NCBI RefSeq assembly: GCF_030269605.1
Contig: NZ_BSTQ01000001.1
Location: 1-64,000, forward strand
Direction: 5' to 3'
Source of the DNA: Lentzea sp. NBRC 105346
Lineage (GTDB): Bacteria > Actinomycetota > Actinomycetes > Mycobacteriales > Pseudonocardiaceae
DNA: 64,000 bases
Made by a program: the position numbers and the translations under genes. Under the pieces are notes generated by a model. That model did not search any database and was not told the origin of the DNA. It saw only the letters and a program-made list of their open reading frames with translations. Of the stretch, positions 7,849 through 40,478 are shown one piece after another; position 1 is the first letter of the stretch; each line of letters opens with the position of its first letter.

Positions 7849-8325
7849 TCAGCCGGTTACATGGGCCGCGATCTGGTCGGCCCACGCGTTGATCGCGTCC
7901 CAGTCGCGATAGTCCCCGGCCATTTCGCCCTGTGCCATCTTCCGCGCGATGAATCCCTTGGCGGTCTTCGCCTCCAGCCGTCCCGGAAAGGTCGTCGGTG
8001 CTTCGGTGCCGACCCGCGCCGCGAGCCTGCGCACCTTGGCGGGTGCCTTCTGCGGTGACAGATCTTTGCCCAGTGGCCCGCTGTGGAACAGCCAGACCTT
8101 CTTACCGCTCAACCGCTTCAGCAGCTTTACCGCGTCCCCACGCCAGCGCGTCGCGTAGAGGGCACTGCCGAGCACGACCGCGCTGTATCGGTCCAATGAG
8201 CGGACCTCGCCCGCCGGCAGCACGGTGACGGAGTGGCCCGCGGCGCGGATCCGTTCGCCGATCGCTTCGGCGATCTCCTTGGTGGAACCCATTTTCGTCG
8301 CGTACGCGACCAGAACTTCAGCCAT
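7849..8325 (-). CDS. Flavodoxin-domain protein
   Basis: A 158-residue flavodoxin-like protein. The FMN phosphate loop is AYATKMGSTKEIAEAIGERI at the N terminus, and later segments AVVLGSALYATRWRGDAVKLL and KKVWLFHSGPLGKD fit the isoalloxazine-contact strands. Actinobacterial members are annotated as flavodoxin or protoporphyrinogen oxidase (HemG)-like proteins, but the physiological partner is unknown. I chose the ATG giving MAEVLVAYATKMGS because it starts at the first beta-strand; a longer frame begins 14 codons upstream at a non-conserved arginine-rich stretch. Transcribed toward the Rv1733c-like gene, with stops nearly abutting. Confidence 0.84.
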   Translation of the reverse strand: MAEVLVAYATKMGSTKEIAEAIGERIRAAGHSVTVLPAGEVRSLDRYSAVVLGSALYATRWRGDAVKLLKRLSGKKVWLFHSGPLGKDLSPQKAPAKVRRLAARVGTEAPTTFPGRLEAKTAKGFIARKMAQGEMAGDYRDWDAINAWADQIAAHVTG

Positions 8326-8453
8326 ACCACCACGGTGTCGTCCGGAGCATCGCGATGGACAGGGCACTTCGACTCACCGTGGCCGGGCCGCGTTGCTGTT
8401 CACCGGCCGCTACCCTCGCGCCCTGTTCGACCTCGTGCTCGGCATGGACCGCT

Positions 8454-8475
8454 GGGCGCCGCGTTCGCGGCGCCC
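8454..8475. terminator. GC-rich hairpin after the DoxX gene
   Basis: A perfect 10-base stem, GGGCGCCGCG / CGCGGCGCCC, with a TT loop sits 14-35 bases beyond the leftward DoxX stop at 8489. There is no T-tract, but the hairpin is strong enough to act as the DoxX terminator. The rest of the 163-base gap 8326-8488 should hold the flavodoxin promoter; I see no firm promoter motif there. Confidence 0.5.
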
Positions 8476-8488
8476 GTTTCGCGTTCCG

Positions 8489-9040
8489 TCACCGCAGCCA
8501 AGGGTTGGCGCGGACGACCGGCAGGCCGGACCACCAGCGGGCGAGGCCCCACGTAGCACCGGCCGCCGTGGCCGCGACCACGACCAGCGCCACCGCGTAG
8601 ATGACGTGGTAGTCGATGACCGGGTTGGTGGACATCGTCGGCTGGCCCGCCGAGTCGTGCTGCGCGGGCGGCCATTCCGCGACCCACATGAGCAGCATCA
8701 TCAGCGCGCCGCTGACCGCCGCGATCCGCAGGCCGATGCCCAGGGTCACCGCGACCCCGATCGCGAGCAGGCCGAGCATGAACAGCGTGTCGGCCCACCA
8801 GGTGCCCGCCCAGTCGTGGAACATCGACTGGAACGGACCGACGTCGACCCGGCTCAGGAATCCCTTCGTGGGCGAGCCACCGTTGAACCACGCGTTCTTG
8901 CTCTGCGTGGCGTAGCCGAGCCCGAACGCCTTGTCGAAGAACGCCCACAGGAACACCAGTCCCGTGGTGATCCGCAGCACGGCGAGCGACTTTTCGCCCA
9001 CGTCGGTGCGGGTCGTCGCGGGGACTTTCAGAGCGGACAT
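8489..9040 (-). CDS. DoxX family membrane protein
   Basis: A 183-residue protein with four membrane helices: about 20-45 (LAVLRITTGLVFLWAFFDKAFGLG), 80-105, 108-125 (IAAVSGALMMLLMWVAEWPP) and 145-170 (VIYAVALVVVAATAAGATWGL). The first helix and the following loop fit DoxX, a small integral membrane family linked to quinone or thiosulfate oxidation in archaea and to oxidative-stress complexes in mycobacteria. The start is supported by GGAGGCAACG immediately before the ATG. Leftward, followed by a GC hairpin. The intergenic region shared with the polyphosphate kinase gene contains GGGAC/GTCCC half-sites. Confidence 0.87.
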   Translation of the reverse strand: MSALKVPATTRTDVGEKSLAVLRITTGLVFLWAFFDKAFGLGYATQSKNAWFNGGSPTKGFLSRVDVGPFQSMFHDWAGTWWADTLFMLGLLAIGVAVTLGIGLRIAAVSGALMMLLMWVAEWPPAQHDSAGQPTMSTNPVIDYHVIYAVALVVVAATAAGATWGLARWWSGLPVVRANPWLR

Positions 9041-9101
9041 CGTTGCCTCCTCGTGAATGCGTGTCGTCCCCGAGTGTTGGCACCGGTGATTCGAGACAAC
9101 G

Positions 9102-9134
9102 CGGGCACTGGTCCCGACCGGACCGGGACGTCCC
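9102..9134. promoter_or_regulatory. GGGAC/GTCCC half-site cluster between doxX and ppk2
   Basis: CGGGC-ACTG-GTCCC at 9102-9115 has 5-4-5 spacing, and a perfect palindrome GGGACGTCCC follows at 9125-9134. Both lie in the 133-base divergent region between the DoxX gene and PPK2. They may be binding sites for the same NarL-type (DosR-like) regulator suggested by the other boxes. This reading is tentative. Confidence 0.33.
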
Positions 9135-9173
9135 ACCCTGTGCCGGGTGCACGCCACGGCTGACGCTGGTGGC

Positions 9174-9974
9174 ATGCGACTGGGCCGCGAGCAGTACGAG
9201 CGTGAGTTGTTCCGCCTGCAGGTGGAGCTGGTGAAGCTGCAGGAGTGGGTGCGCGCCGAGGGTGCCCGGCTGGTCGTCGTGTTCGAGGGACGGGACGCGG
9301 CGGGCAAGGGCAGCGCGATCAAGCGGATCACCGAGCACCTCAACCCGCGGGTCGCGCGGATCGTGGCGTTGCCCGCGCCGAGTGAGCGTGAGCGCACGCA
9401 GTGGTACTTCCAGCGTTACGTCGCACATCTACCCGCGGCGGGGGAGATCGTGCTGCTGGATCGCAGCTGGTACAACCGCGCGGGCGTCGAACGGGTCATG
9501 GGGTTCTGCACGCCCGAGGAGCACCGGTTGTTCCTGCGGCAGTGCCCGGTGTTCGAGCGCATGCTCGTCGAGGACGGCATCCTGTTGCGCAAGTACTGGT
9601 TCTCGGTGAGCGACGCCGAGCAGGAGCGTCGTTTCCGCAAGCGGCTGGACGACCCGCTCAAGCGCTGGAAGCTCTCACCCATGGACCTCGAGTCGCTGAC
9701 CCGCTGGGAGGACTACTCGCGGGCCAAGGACGAGATGCTGGTGCACACCGACGTTCCCGAGTCCCCTTGGTACGTCGTGGAAGGCGACGACAAGCGGCGG
9801 GCCCGGATCAACATGATCGCGCACCTGCTGAGCACCATCGAGTACCGGGACGTTGCGACGCCGGTGTTGAAGCTGCCGAAACGGCCGCCGTCGACCGGGT
9901 ACCAGCGCACTGCCCGGAGCCTGCAGACCGAGGTGCCAGATCACGCGTCGACGCTGGCGCTCACAAAGCTTTGA
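9174..9974 (+). CDS. ppk2: Polyphosphate kinase 2 (PPK2) family protein
   Basis: A 266-residue P-loop kinase of the PPK2 family, which transfers phosphate between polyphosphate and nucleoside di- or monophosphates. The motifs are complete: Walker A FEGRDAAGKGSAIKRI, Walker B VLLDRSWYNRAGVERVMGF and the lid region WKLSPMDLESLTRWEDYSRAKDEM. The length fits a single-domain PPK2; nucleotide preference cannot be fixed by eye. I took the ATG at 9174 (MRLGREQYERELF); a GTG nine codons upstream at 9147 is possible. The gene fits a stress or energy-saving theme with the upstream stress genes. Its last 14 bases overlap the convergent methyltransferase gene, which marks the border with the peptide cluster. 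Confidence 0.9.
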   Translation: MRLGREQYERELFRLQVELVKLQEWVRAEGARLVVVFEGRDAAGKGSAIKRITEHLNPRVARIVALPAPSERERTQWYFQRYVAHLPAAGEIVLLDRSWYNRAGVERVMGFCTPEEHRLFLRQCPVFERMLVEDGILLRKYWFSVSDAEQERRFRKRLDDPLKRWKLSPMDLESLTRWEDYSRAKDEMLVHTDVPESPWYVVEGDDKRRARINMIAHLLSTIEYRDVATPVLKLPKRPPSTGYQRTARSLQTEVPDHASTLALTKL

Positions 9975-10710
9975 ACACCGTGGCGTAGTCCACCTGCCCG
10001 CCGCGCGACGACAGCGGAGCCGGACGGGATTCCGTGCGGCGCAACACGGTCAGACTGTTCTGGGTCAGCTTGTGCGGCTCAACCAGATTGACCATCTCCA
10101 GCTCACCGGGATGCGCGTGCAGCACGTCGGCGATGTAGTCGACGATCGCCTCCCCTTCGGGATAGGTCATCAGGTAGTGCATGACGACCAACCCGCCCGC
10201 CGGATTGATCAGATCCCAGAAGTTCTCGAAGAAGTACAGACACTCCCACGCGTCCACCCAAGCCAGGTCGATCGGCGCGAACCCCGCGGGCAGCAGAGCA
10301 CGGCACGACTGCAGAGGCGCGTTGATCACGGTGACGTCCAGATCCAACGAGTCCAGCACCGAACGCACCAGCGGCGCGGACGACGTGGGCAGCGACAGGT
10401 CGTCGACCGCCACGAACTCCGGCCGATACGGCGACGCGTAGAACGAGGGCGCCAGCAGCGCCGGCGGCTCGTACAGCCACGCGTCGTCGATCGGACGATC
10501 CTGCTTCGCGACCAGTCCCGAGTGCTCGGCGCGGACCTGCGATTCCAGGGCGGCGAGCGCGGAGGCGATGAACGGCGTGGTGTACCCCATGCCGACCTCG
10601 AGCACCCGGCGCGGCCGGACGAGCTGGATCAGCAGTTGCAGCAACGGCGCCACGACCTCTGTGCCCATGCCGGGCACCCGCAGGCGCGCAACGGCTTCCT
10701 CGAATGTCAC
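9961..10710 (-). CDS. Class I SAM-dependent methyltransferase-like protein, last gene of the NRPS operon
   Basis: A 249-residue protein with a Rossmann-type SAM-binding start: VLEVGMGYTTPFIASAL at about 36-52, then a DLDVTVINAPLQSC strand and DLAWVDAWECLYFFENFWDLINPAGGLVVMHYL, the usual fourth-strand/DxxW pattern of small-molecule methyltransferases. The GTG start overlaps the aminotransferase stop as GTGA, so it is translated with the 3,5-dihydroxyphenylglycine genes. A role in O- or N-methylating the peptide or a building block is inference. The glycine-rich loop is EVGMGY rather than ExGxGxG, so activity should not be assumed. Its 3' end overlaps PPK2 by 14 bases, and no separate terminator is visible. 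Confidence 0.72.
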   Translation of the reverse strand: MTFEEAVARLRVPGMGTEVVAPLLQLLIQLVRPRRVLEVGMGYTTPFIASALAALESQVRAEHSGLVAKQDRPIDDAWLYEPPALLAPSFYASPYRPEFVAVDDLSLPTSSAPLVRSVLDSLDLDVTVINAPLQSCRALLPAGFAPIDLAWVDAWECLYFFENFWDLINPAGGLVVMHYLMTYPEGEAIVDYIADVLHAHPGELEMVNLVEPHKLTQNSLTVLRRTESRPAPLSSRGGQVDYATVFKAL

Positions 10711-11858
10711 AGCGCCTCCACGAACCGTGCCAACCGGATCACACCCTCTTCGATGTCCTCGGGGTCGAGGTAGCTGCACGCCAGCCGCAGGGCGTGCGTG
10801 CCGCCACCGCCGAGGTGGAAGTGCCGCATCGGCGTCCAGATCACGCCGAACGAGTCCGCGCAGTGCTCCAGCAGTTCGTCCGTGACCGGCACCGGGAGCG
10901 TCGCGACCACGAAGAACCCGCCCGCCGGCCGGTTCCACGTGATCGGCAGACCGGTGAGGTGACGGTCCATCGCGTCGAGCAGCATTCGCAGGTTGCGCCG
11001 GTACAGCACGGCCTTCCCGCGGGCCATGGCGTTGATCGACCCGCCGTGCTCCAGCAGCATGCCGCCGATCACGGCCTGACTCAAAGCCGAGGTGTTGACC
11101 GTGACCATGCTCTTGACCGTGGCGATGGCATCTGCGAGCCCCGGTTGGTCCGCGACGACGAACCCAACGCGCGCGCCGGGGAAGCACGTCTTGGCGAACG
11201 TCCCGAAATGGATCACCTGACCGGACGTGTCGAGCGCCTTCAAGGGAGGCAGGTGATCGGCCGCGGTGAACCCGTAGGCGTTGTCCTCCAACAGGATCAC
11301 GCCCCGCCGCCGCGCGTCCGCCAGCAGCCGCTGGCGGGCGGCCAGCGACATCCGGTTGCCGGTCGGGTTCGCGAAGTCCGGTGCGACGTAGAGCACCGGG
11401 AACCCGTCGAGCCTGGTCAGGTCCCGCACCGGGACGATGTCGATGCCCAGCACCCTGGCCGCGCCCGCGACTCCGACGTAGCTCGGGTCCACGATGCCGA
11501 CCGCGTCGCAGCCTAATGCGCGCAGCGTCACGAACAGCGCCTCCTGGCAGCCGACCGTGACCACGATGGACTCGGGCCCCACCTCGATGCCCTCGTCGCA
11601 CCGCAACGCGTTCGCGATCAGGTCGTTGATCAGCCCACGGCTCGGCCCGTACTGGTACAGCCGCCGCCGCACCTCCGAGTCTGTGAACCCCTTGCCCCGC
11701 AGGTGATCGCAGTAGCGATCGATGTATCGCGCGACGGAGATGCCCGCGAAGAACCGTTCGTGCGGGGCGCCGGGCGCGAACGAGATCGACTTCGGGTAGC
11801 GGTCCACGACCTCGTTGAGGAAGTTCAACGACTGCAGCACGGGATCGTCCAGGTTCAC
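10707..11858 (-). CDS. HpgT-like PLP aminotransferase for (di)hydroxyphenylglycine
   Basis: A 383-residue fold-type I aminotransferase. The lysine that should bind PLP lies in HFGTFAKTCFPGARVGFV, and the cofactor-contact segments VLYVAPDFANPTGNRMS and ILLEDNAYGF are present. HpgT enzymes aminate 3,5-dihydroxyphenylglyoxylate to dihydroxyphenylglycine and also 4-hydroxyphenylglyoxylate to 4-hydroxyphenylglycine. Here it follows dpgC directly, and no 4-hydroxyphenylglycine genes (HmaS, Hmo) are visible, so dihydroxyphenylglyoxylate is the likely substrate. The start is GTG overlapping the dpgC stop (GTGA), reading VNLDDPVLQSLNFLNEVVDRYP. A longer frame upstream runs antiparallel codons through dpgC and is not real. 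Overlap with the next gene is again GTGA. Confidence 0.9.
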   Translation of the reverse strand: MNLDDPVLQSLNFLNEVVDRYPKSISFAPGAPHERFFAGISVARYIDRYCDHLRGKGFTDSEVRRRLYQYGPSRGLINDLIANALRCDEGIEVGPESIVVTVGCQEALFVTLRALGCDAVGIVDPSYVGVAGAARVLGIDIVPVRDLTRLDGFPVLYVAPDFANPTGNRMSLAARQRLLADARRRGVILLEDNAYGFTAADHLPPLKALDTSGQVIHFGTFAKTCFPGARVGFVVADQPGLADAIATVKSMVTVNTSALSQAVIGGMLLEHGGSINAMARGKAVLYRRNLRMLLDAMDRHLTGLPITWNRPAGGFFVVATLPVPVTDELLEHCADSFGVIWTPMRHFHLGGGGTHALRLACSYLDPEDIEEGVIRLARFVEAL

Positions 11859-12976
11859 CGGCGCGCCTTCCTCGCCACGGACGCGAGCACATCCGGGCTG
11901 TACATGCGTTTCGCCTGCTCGAACGAGAACGCCGCCAGATACCGGCGGAACAGTTCGGGCGGCTCCTCGGCCAGGTTCAGCATCCGCCGGTTCGCCAGCA
12001 CGGCCGGCGCGGAGAGGTCGGCGACCGCGGCGTCGACGGCCTCGTCCATGAGCTGAGCAGGCACGATCTCGTCGCACAGCAACCGGGCGTCGGGATCGGA
12101 GGTGTGCACGCGCCGCCCGCCGAGGATGATCCGCCGGGCTAGCCGGCCGCCGGTCAGCCGGGTGAGCCGCAGGTTCGCCACACCCGGCACGATGCCCTCG
12201 TGCGCGGCGGGCAGGCTGAAGTACGCGCCCTCCTCGGCGATCACCTTGTCCAGCACCAGAAGCAGCTGCAGCCCGCCGCCGATGGCGAACGAGTCCACCG
12301 CGCCCACCCACGGCTTCTCGGCGCCGGACAGCAGGCCGCGCACGATCTTGTGGATGAACCCGGCCTCGCGGCGCAGCAGGAAGTCGACGAACGAGATCCG
12401 CCCGTGGTGCAGGTCGGTCAGGTTGATGCCCGCGCTGAACACCCGCCGCCCCACGTACTTCGGATGCGACACCACACCGCCTCGCAGCACGCCGACCCGT
12501 ACCTCGTCATCGAGCAACGCGAGGTCGACGGCCGTTTCCAGGTCCTCCACGAGCTGGTCGTTCTCGGCGTTGAGCACCTGCGGGTTGTGGATCGTCACGT
12601 GCGCCGCGCCGTCGCGGCGTTCCAGGTGCACGGTCTCCAGCTTGAGCTGTCCGTTCGCGCGGAACTCCGGCAGCAGCGCGATCGACCGGTCGGTGGGCTG
12701 CCGCATCGTGTCGAGCAGGTGCCCACCAGAACGCGCCGAGCCGAACAACCCGGAGAACAGAATGCCCTGCTCGATCTCCCGGCCTGCCTTGTCCGCCTGG
12801 TCGTGCCGGCGCTCCTCGGCGATCTCGTCCCAGGTGGGCACGAGACCGGGGAACAGTTCGGCCGCCCGATACGCGACGTCGGCGAGGACGAGCCGTTCAC
12901 CGGCGGTGACCTGGGCGTAGATGTCGTCGGCGCGGTCGGTGACGAACCGCAGCCGCGAATCGGTGTCCCACCTCAT
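11855..12976 (-). CDS. dpgC: 3,5-Dihydroxyphenylacetyl-CoA 1,2-dioxygenase (DpgC)
   Basis: A 373-residue crotonase-fold enzyme. DpgC is a cofactor- and metal-free dioxygenase turning 3,5-dihydroxyphenylacetyl-CoA into 3,5-dihydroxyphenylglyoxylate. Diagnostic stretches are RRVFSAGINLTDLHHGRISFVDFLL, KPWVGAVDSFAIGGGLQLLLVLD, YFSLPAAHEGIVPGVANLRLTRL and GGRRVHTSDPDARLLCDEIV. The N-terminal helical region (about 1-110) is also DpgC-like, which separates it from plain enoyl-CoA hydratases. It is somewhat shorter than the roughly 430 residues I recall for glycopeptide-cluster DpgC. The ATG at 12976 overlaps the dpgB stop (ATGA); an in-frame start 11 codons earlier would overlap dpgB further and lacks support. 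Confidence 0.93.
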   Translation of the reverse strand: MRWDTDSRLRFVTDRADDIYAQVTAGERLVLADVAYRAAELFPGLVPTWDEIAEERRHDQADKAGREIEQGILFSGLFGSARSGGHLLDTMRQPTDRSIALLPEFRANGQLKLETVHLERRDGAAHVTIHNPQVLNAENDQLVEDLETAVDLALLDDEVRVGVLRGGVVSHPKYVGRRVFSAGINLTDLHHGRISFVDFLLRREAGFIHKIVRGLLSGAEKPWVGAVDSFAIGGGLQLLLVLDKVIAEEGAYFSLPAAHEGIVPGVANLRLTRLTGGRLARRIILGGRRVHTSDPDARLLCDEIVPAQLMDEAVDAAVADLSAPAVLANRRMLNLAEEPPELFRRYLAAFSFEQAKRMYSPDVLASVARKARR

Positions 12977-13581
12977 TCGGCCTCCCCGGCGCGCAGGTAC
13001 CGATCGCACGCCGCGAGGTGCGCACCCAGAGCCTCTTCGAACTGCATGCTGCCCGCGTCGAGCATGAGCCGGCGCCGGATCGCGATCTCCTTGCCCGCCA
13101 ACGTCTTGAGCTCCGTGATCGCCGCGTCCGGGTTGTCGGCGATCTCGTCAATCAGGCCCAGGGAAGCGGCCTCGGACGCGTCCAGTTCGCCGCCGAACAA
13201 CGCGAGCCGCCGGGCGCGTGCCGCGCCGGCCTGCACGACCAGGCGGTAGAGCGCCATGCCGGGCCACGGGTGCAGATGCAGCCGAAAGCCGGGTGCCGCG
13301 AGCCGATAGTCCGTCACCAGCAACAGTTCCGCCGCCGCGCCCGCACAGCCGCCGGACGCGATCGCGATCGTGGTGGCGGGAACGCGTTCGAGCTTGCGCA
13401 GCGCCTGTTCCCACTTGCCGACGAGGTGCACGTCGACCTTGCCGGGCCACTCCACCGACCCGGATCCCAGTCGCACGACGAGCATTCCGTCGTCCTCGGC
13501 CCGAGCCCGCGCACGGTCGACGCGGTCGATCAGCTCGGTCGTGAGCGGCTCCGCGCCGCTGATCTCCAGTTCCACGCTCAC
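12973..13581 (-). CDS. dpgB: Enoyl-CoA hydratase-like protein DpgB
   Basis: A 202-residue crotonase-family protein. In glycopeptide producers DpgB assists DpgA and helps dehydrate and aromatise the tetraketide to 3,5-dihydroxyphenylacetyl-CoA, together with DpgD. Features are the oxyanion region ATTIAIASGGCAGAAAELLLVTDYRLAAPGFRLHL and the following WPGMALYRLVVQAGAARARRLALFGGELDASEAASLGLIDEI. It is short for the superfamily, as DpgB usually is. Two consecutive GTG codons are possible starts; the one at 13581 forms a GTGA overlap with the dpgA stop like the other junctions, so I prefer it. No DpgD partner is encoded next to it. Confidence 0.9.
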   Translation of the reverse strand: MSVELEISGAEPLTTELIDRVDRARARAEDDGMLVVRLGSGSVEWPGKVDVHLVGKWEQALRKLERVPATTIAIASGGCAGAAAELLLVTDYRLAAPGFRLHLHPWPGMALYRLVVQAGAARARRLALFGGELDASEAASLGLIDEIADNPDAAITELKTLAGKEIAIRRRLMLDAGSMQFEEALGAHLAACDRYLRAGEAE

Positions 13582-14594
13582 CACCGCACCAGTGCGGTCT
13601 CGATGGTCGATCCCGGTCCCATGGTGACCAGCACGCCGTGGTCGCCGGGACGGGCGACGTCCTCGGCGAGCAGGCGCTGGTAGGAGAACAGGAACGACCC
13701 GCTGGACAGGTTGCCGTGGTCGTGCAGCACACCGGTGGTGTGCCGCAGGTCGTGCACGGTCAGCCCGAGGTTGATCTTCATGGCGTCGATGACCTTCTTG
13801 CCGCCGGGATGGACCACCCAGTGCGCGATGTCGGACCGCCGCAGGCCGGTGCCCATCAGGAGTCCGTCGATGGCCTGCTCGGCGTGTGCGCCGACTACGT
13901 ACGGCACGTCGCGGTCGAGGTGGAAGCTGAACGCGCCGTGGCCGGAGTCCCAGTCGTACCGCATCGCCCCGATCGCCTCGGGGATCAGGCAGCTGGCGAA
14001 CTTCAGCACTTCCGGCCCGTCCCCGCCGGCCTGCACGGCCAGTGCCGCGGCGCCGTCACCGAACAGGCTGTCCACAACGGATGTCCGCATGGTGCCGTCG
14101 ATGACGTAAGCCGCCGAGCACACCTCGATGCAGACGAGCAGCGCGACGCGGCCGGGGTTCGCGGCGGCCCAGCCGCTCACGGCGTTGAGGGCGTTGAGCC
14201 CGGCGTTGCAGCCCATCCCGACCACGTCGAGCCGTTGCGTGCCGGTCGAGAGTCCCAGCTCCTTGATCAGCAACGCGCTGAAGCCCGGTGTGATGAACCC
14301 GGTCGACGACACGCAGCACAGGTAGCCGATGTCGCGGTCGAGGAACGACTTCATCGCCTCGCTGCCGAGCCGCACGCCCCACGACTGGTGCTTCGCGAGC
14401 AGCTCGCCCTGCGCCTCGCGGCACGGGCGGCCGTCCGCGTCGAGCGGGGGCAGCACGAGGTTGCGCCGCTCGATCGCGCTGTTGAGGAACAGCGAACGGA
14501 TACGCGGGTCGTCGATGCCGAACAGGTCGAGGACCTCGCGCTGGGTATAGGAGTCTGGCGGGGTGGCGGTGCCCACGCCGAGCAGGGCTGTCAC
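13578..14594 (-). CDS. dpgA: Type III polyketide synthase DpgA (3,5-dihydroxyphenylacetate synthase)
   Basis: A 338-residue chalcone synthase-family homodimeric enzyme that condenses four malonyl-CoA units to 3,5-dihydroxyphenylacetyl-CoA. The Cys-His-Asn triad can be seen: Cys129 in [13 protein letters not shown], His262 in WVVHPGGKK and Asn295 in [11 protein letters not shown]. The N-terminal [18 protein letters not shown] and the [17 protein letters not shown] segment fit DpgA rather than plant-type synthases. The start is GTG overlapping the mbtH stop. With dpgB, dpgC and the aminotransferase it makes (S)-3,5-dihydroxyphenylglycine, so at least one NRPS module is expected to use that amino acid. 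Which module cannot be settled from the codes alone. Confidence 0.94.
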   Translation of the reverse strand: MTALLGVGTATPPDSYTQREVLDLFGIDDPRIRSLFLNSAIERRNLVLPPLDADGRPCREAQGELLAKHQSWGVRLGSEAMKSFLDRDIGYLCCVSSTGFITPGFSALLIKELGLSTGTQRLDVVGMGCNAGLNALNAVSGWAAANPGRVALLVCIEVCSAAYVIDGTMRTSVVDSLFGDGAAALAVQAGGDGPEVLKFASCLIPEAIGAMRYDWDSGHGAFSFHLDRDVPYVVGAHAEQAIDGLLMGTGLRRSDIAHWVVHPGGKKVIDAMKINLGLTVHDLRHTTGVLHDHGNLSSGSFLFSYQRLLAEDVARPGDHGVLVTMGPGSTIETALVRW

Positions 14595-14802
14595 TGCTGG
14601 GCGTCCATCTGTTGACGAAGGCTCTCCGGACGCATGTCCGTCCAGTTCGTCTCGACGTACTCCAGGCAGGCCGCTCTGGTGTCCTCACCGAACACGGTCG
14701 TCCATCCCTCGGGCACATCGACGAACGACGGCCACAGCGAGTACTGCTTCTCCTCGTTGATGAGCACGAGGAACCGGCCGTCCTCGTCGTCGAACGGGTT
14801 CG

Positions 14803-14806
<4 letters not shown>
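14591..14806 (-). CDS. mbtH: MbtH-like protein
   Basis: A 71-residue member of the MbtH family, small chaperone-like partners that bind adenylation domains and are needed for their folding or activity. The conserved core reads [19 protein letters not shown], then TNWTDMRP, with the invariant tryptophans in place. The ATG forms an ATGA overlap with the NRPS stop, so it is made with the giant synthetase. It is the only MbtH visible, and probably serves several of the eight adenylation domains. Confidence 0.95.
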
Positions 14807-40356
<25,550 letters not shown>

Positions 40357-40478
40357 GGTTTCAGATCCTTGGTAATCGCCTTTCCCGCACATACCGCCAA
40401 CCAGGCGTAAAACCAATCAAGACTAGCCTAATGAGATGATTCTGGACGTGTCCAGCGGGACCGTTCATCATCGGGTCG
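40357..40478. promoter_or_regulatory. Divergent promoter region of the NRPS operon and the monooxygenase
   Basis: This 122-base region separates the leftward NRPS start from the rightward GTG of the luciferase-like monooxygenase. It has an AT-richer stretch (about 40406-40440) compared with its surroundings, as expected for two back-to-back promoters. I cannot fix -35/-10 boxes with confidence. The AAGGAT ribosome binding site of the NRPS lies at its left edge. No regulator gene is adjacent. Confidence 0.55.

Noticed and set aside
10707..11858. MocR/GntR-type regulator reading of the aminotransferase
   Set aside because: The fold is shared with MocR C-terminal domains, but no winged helix precedes it; the longer upstream frame is antisense-like sequence through dpgC.
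10711..11892. Upstream extension of the methyltransferase frame to 643 codons
   Set aside because: The upstream part is the aminotransferase gene read in another frame; the GTG at 10710 with a GTGA overlap is the natural start.
40418..40436. IdeR/DmdR-like iron box (core TAGCCTAA) before the NRPS, which would suggest a siderophore
   Set aside because: Only about 12 of 19 positions fit and the right half is lost. There is no ornithine N-hydroxylase, siderophore transporter or ferric reductase in the window, and the operon makes Dpg.
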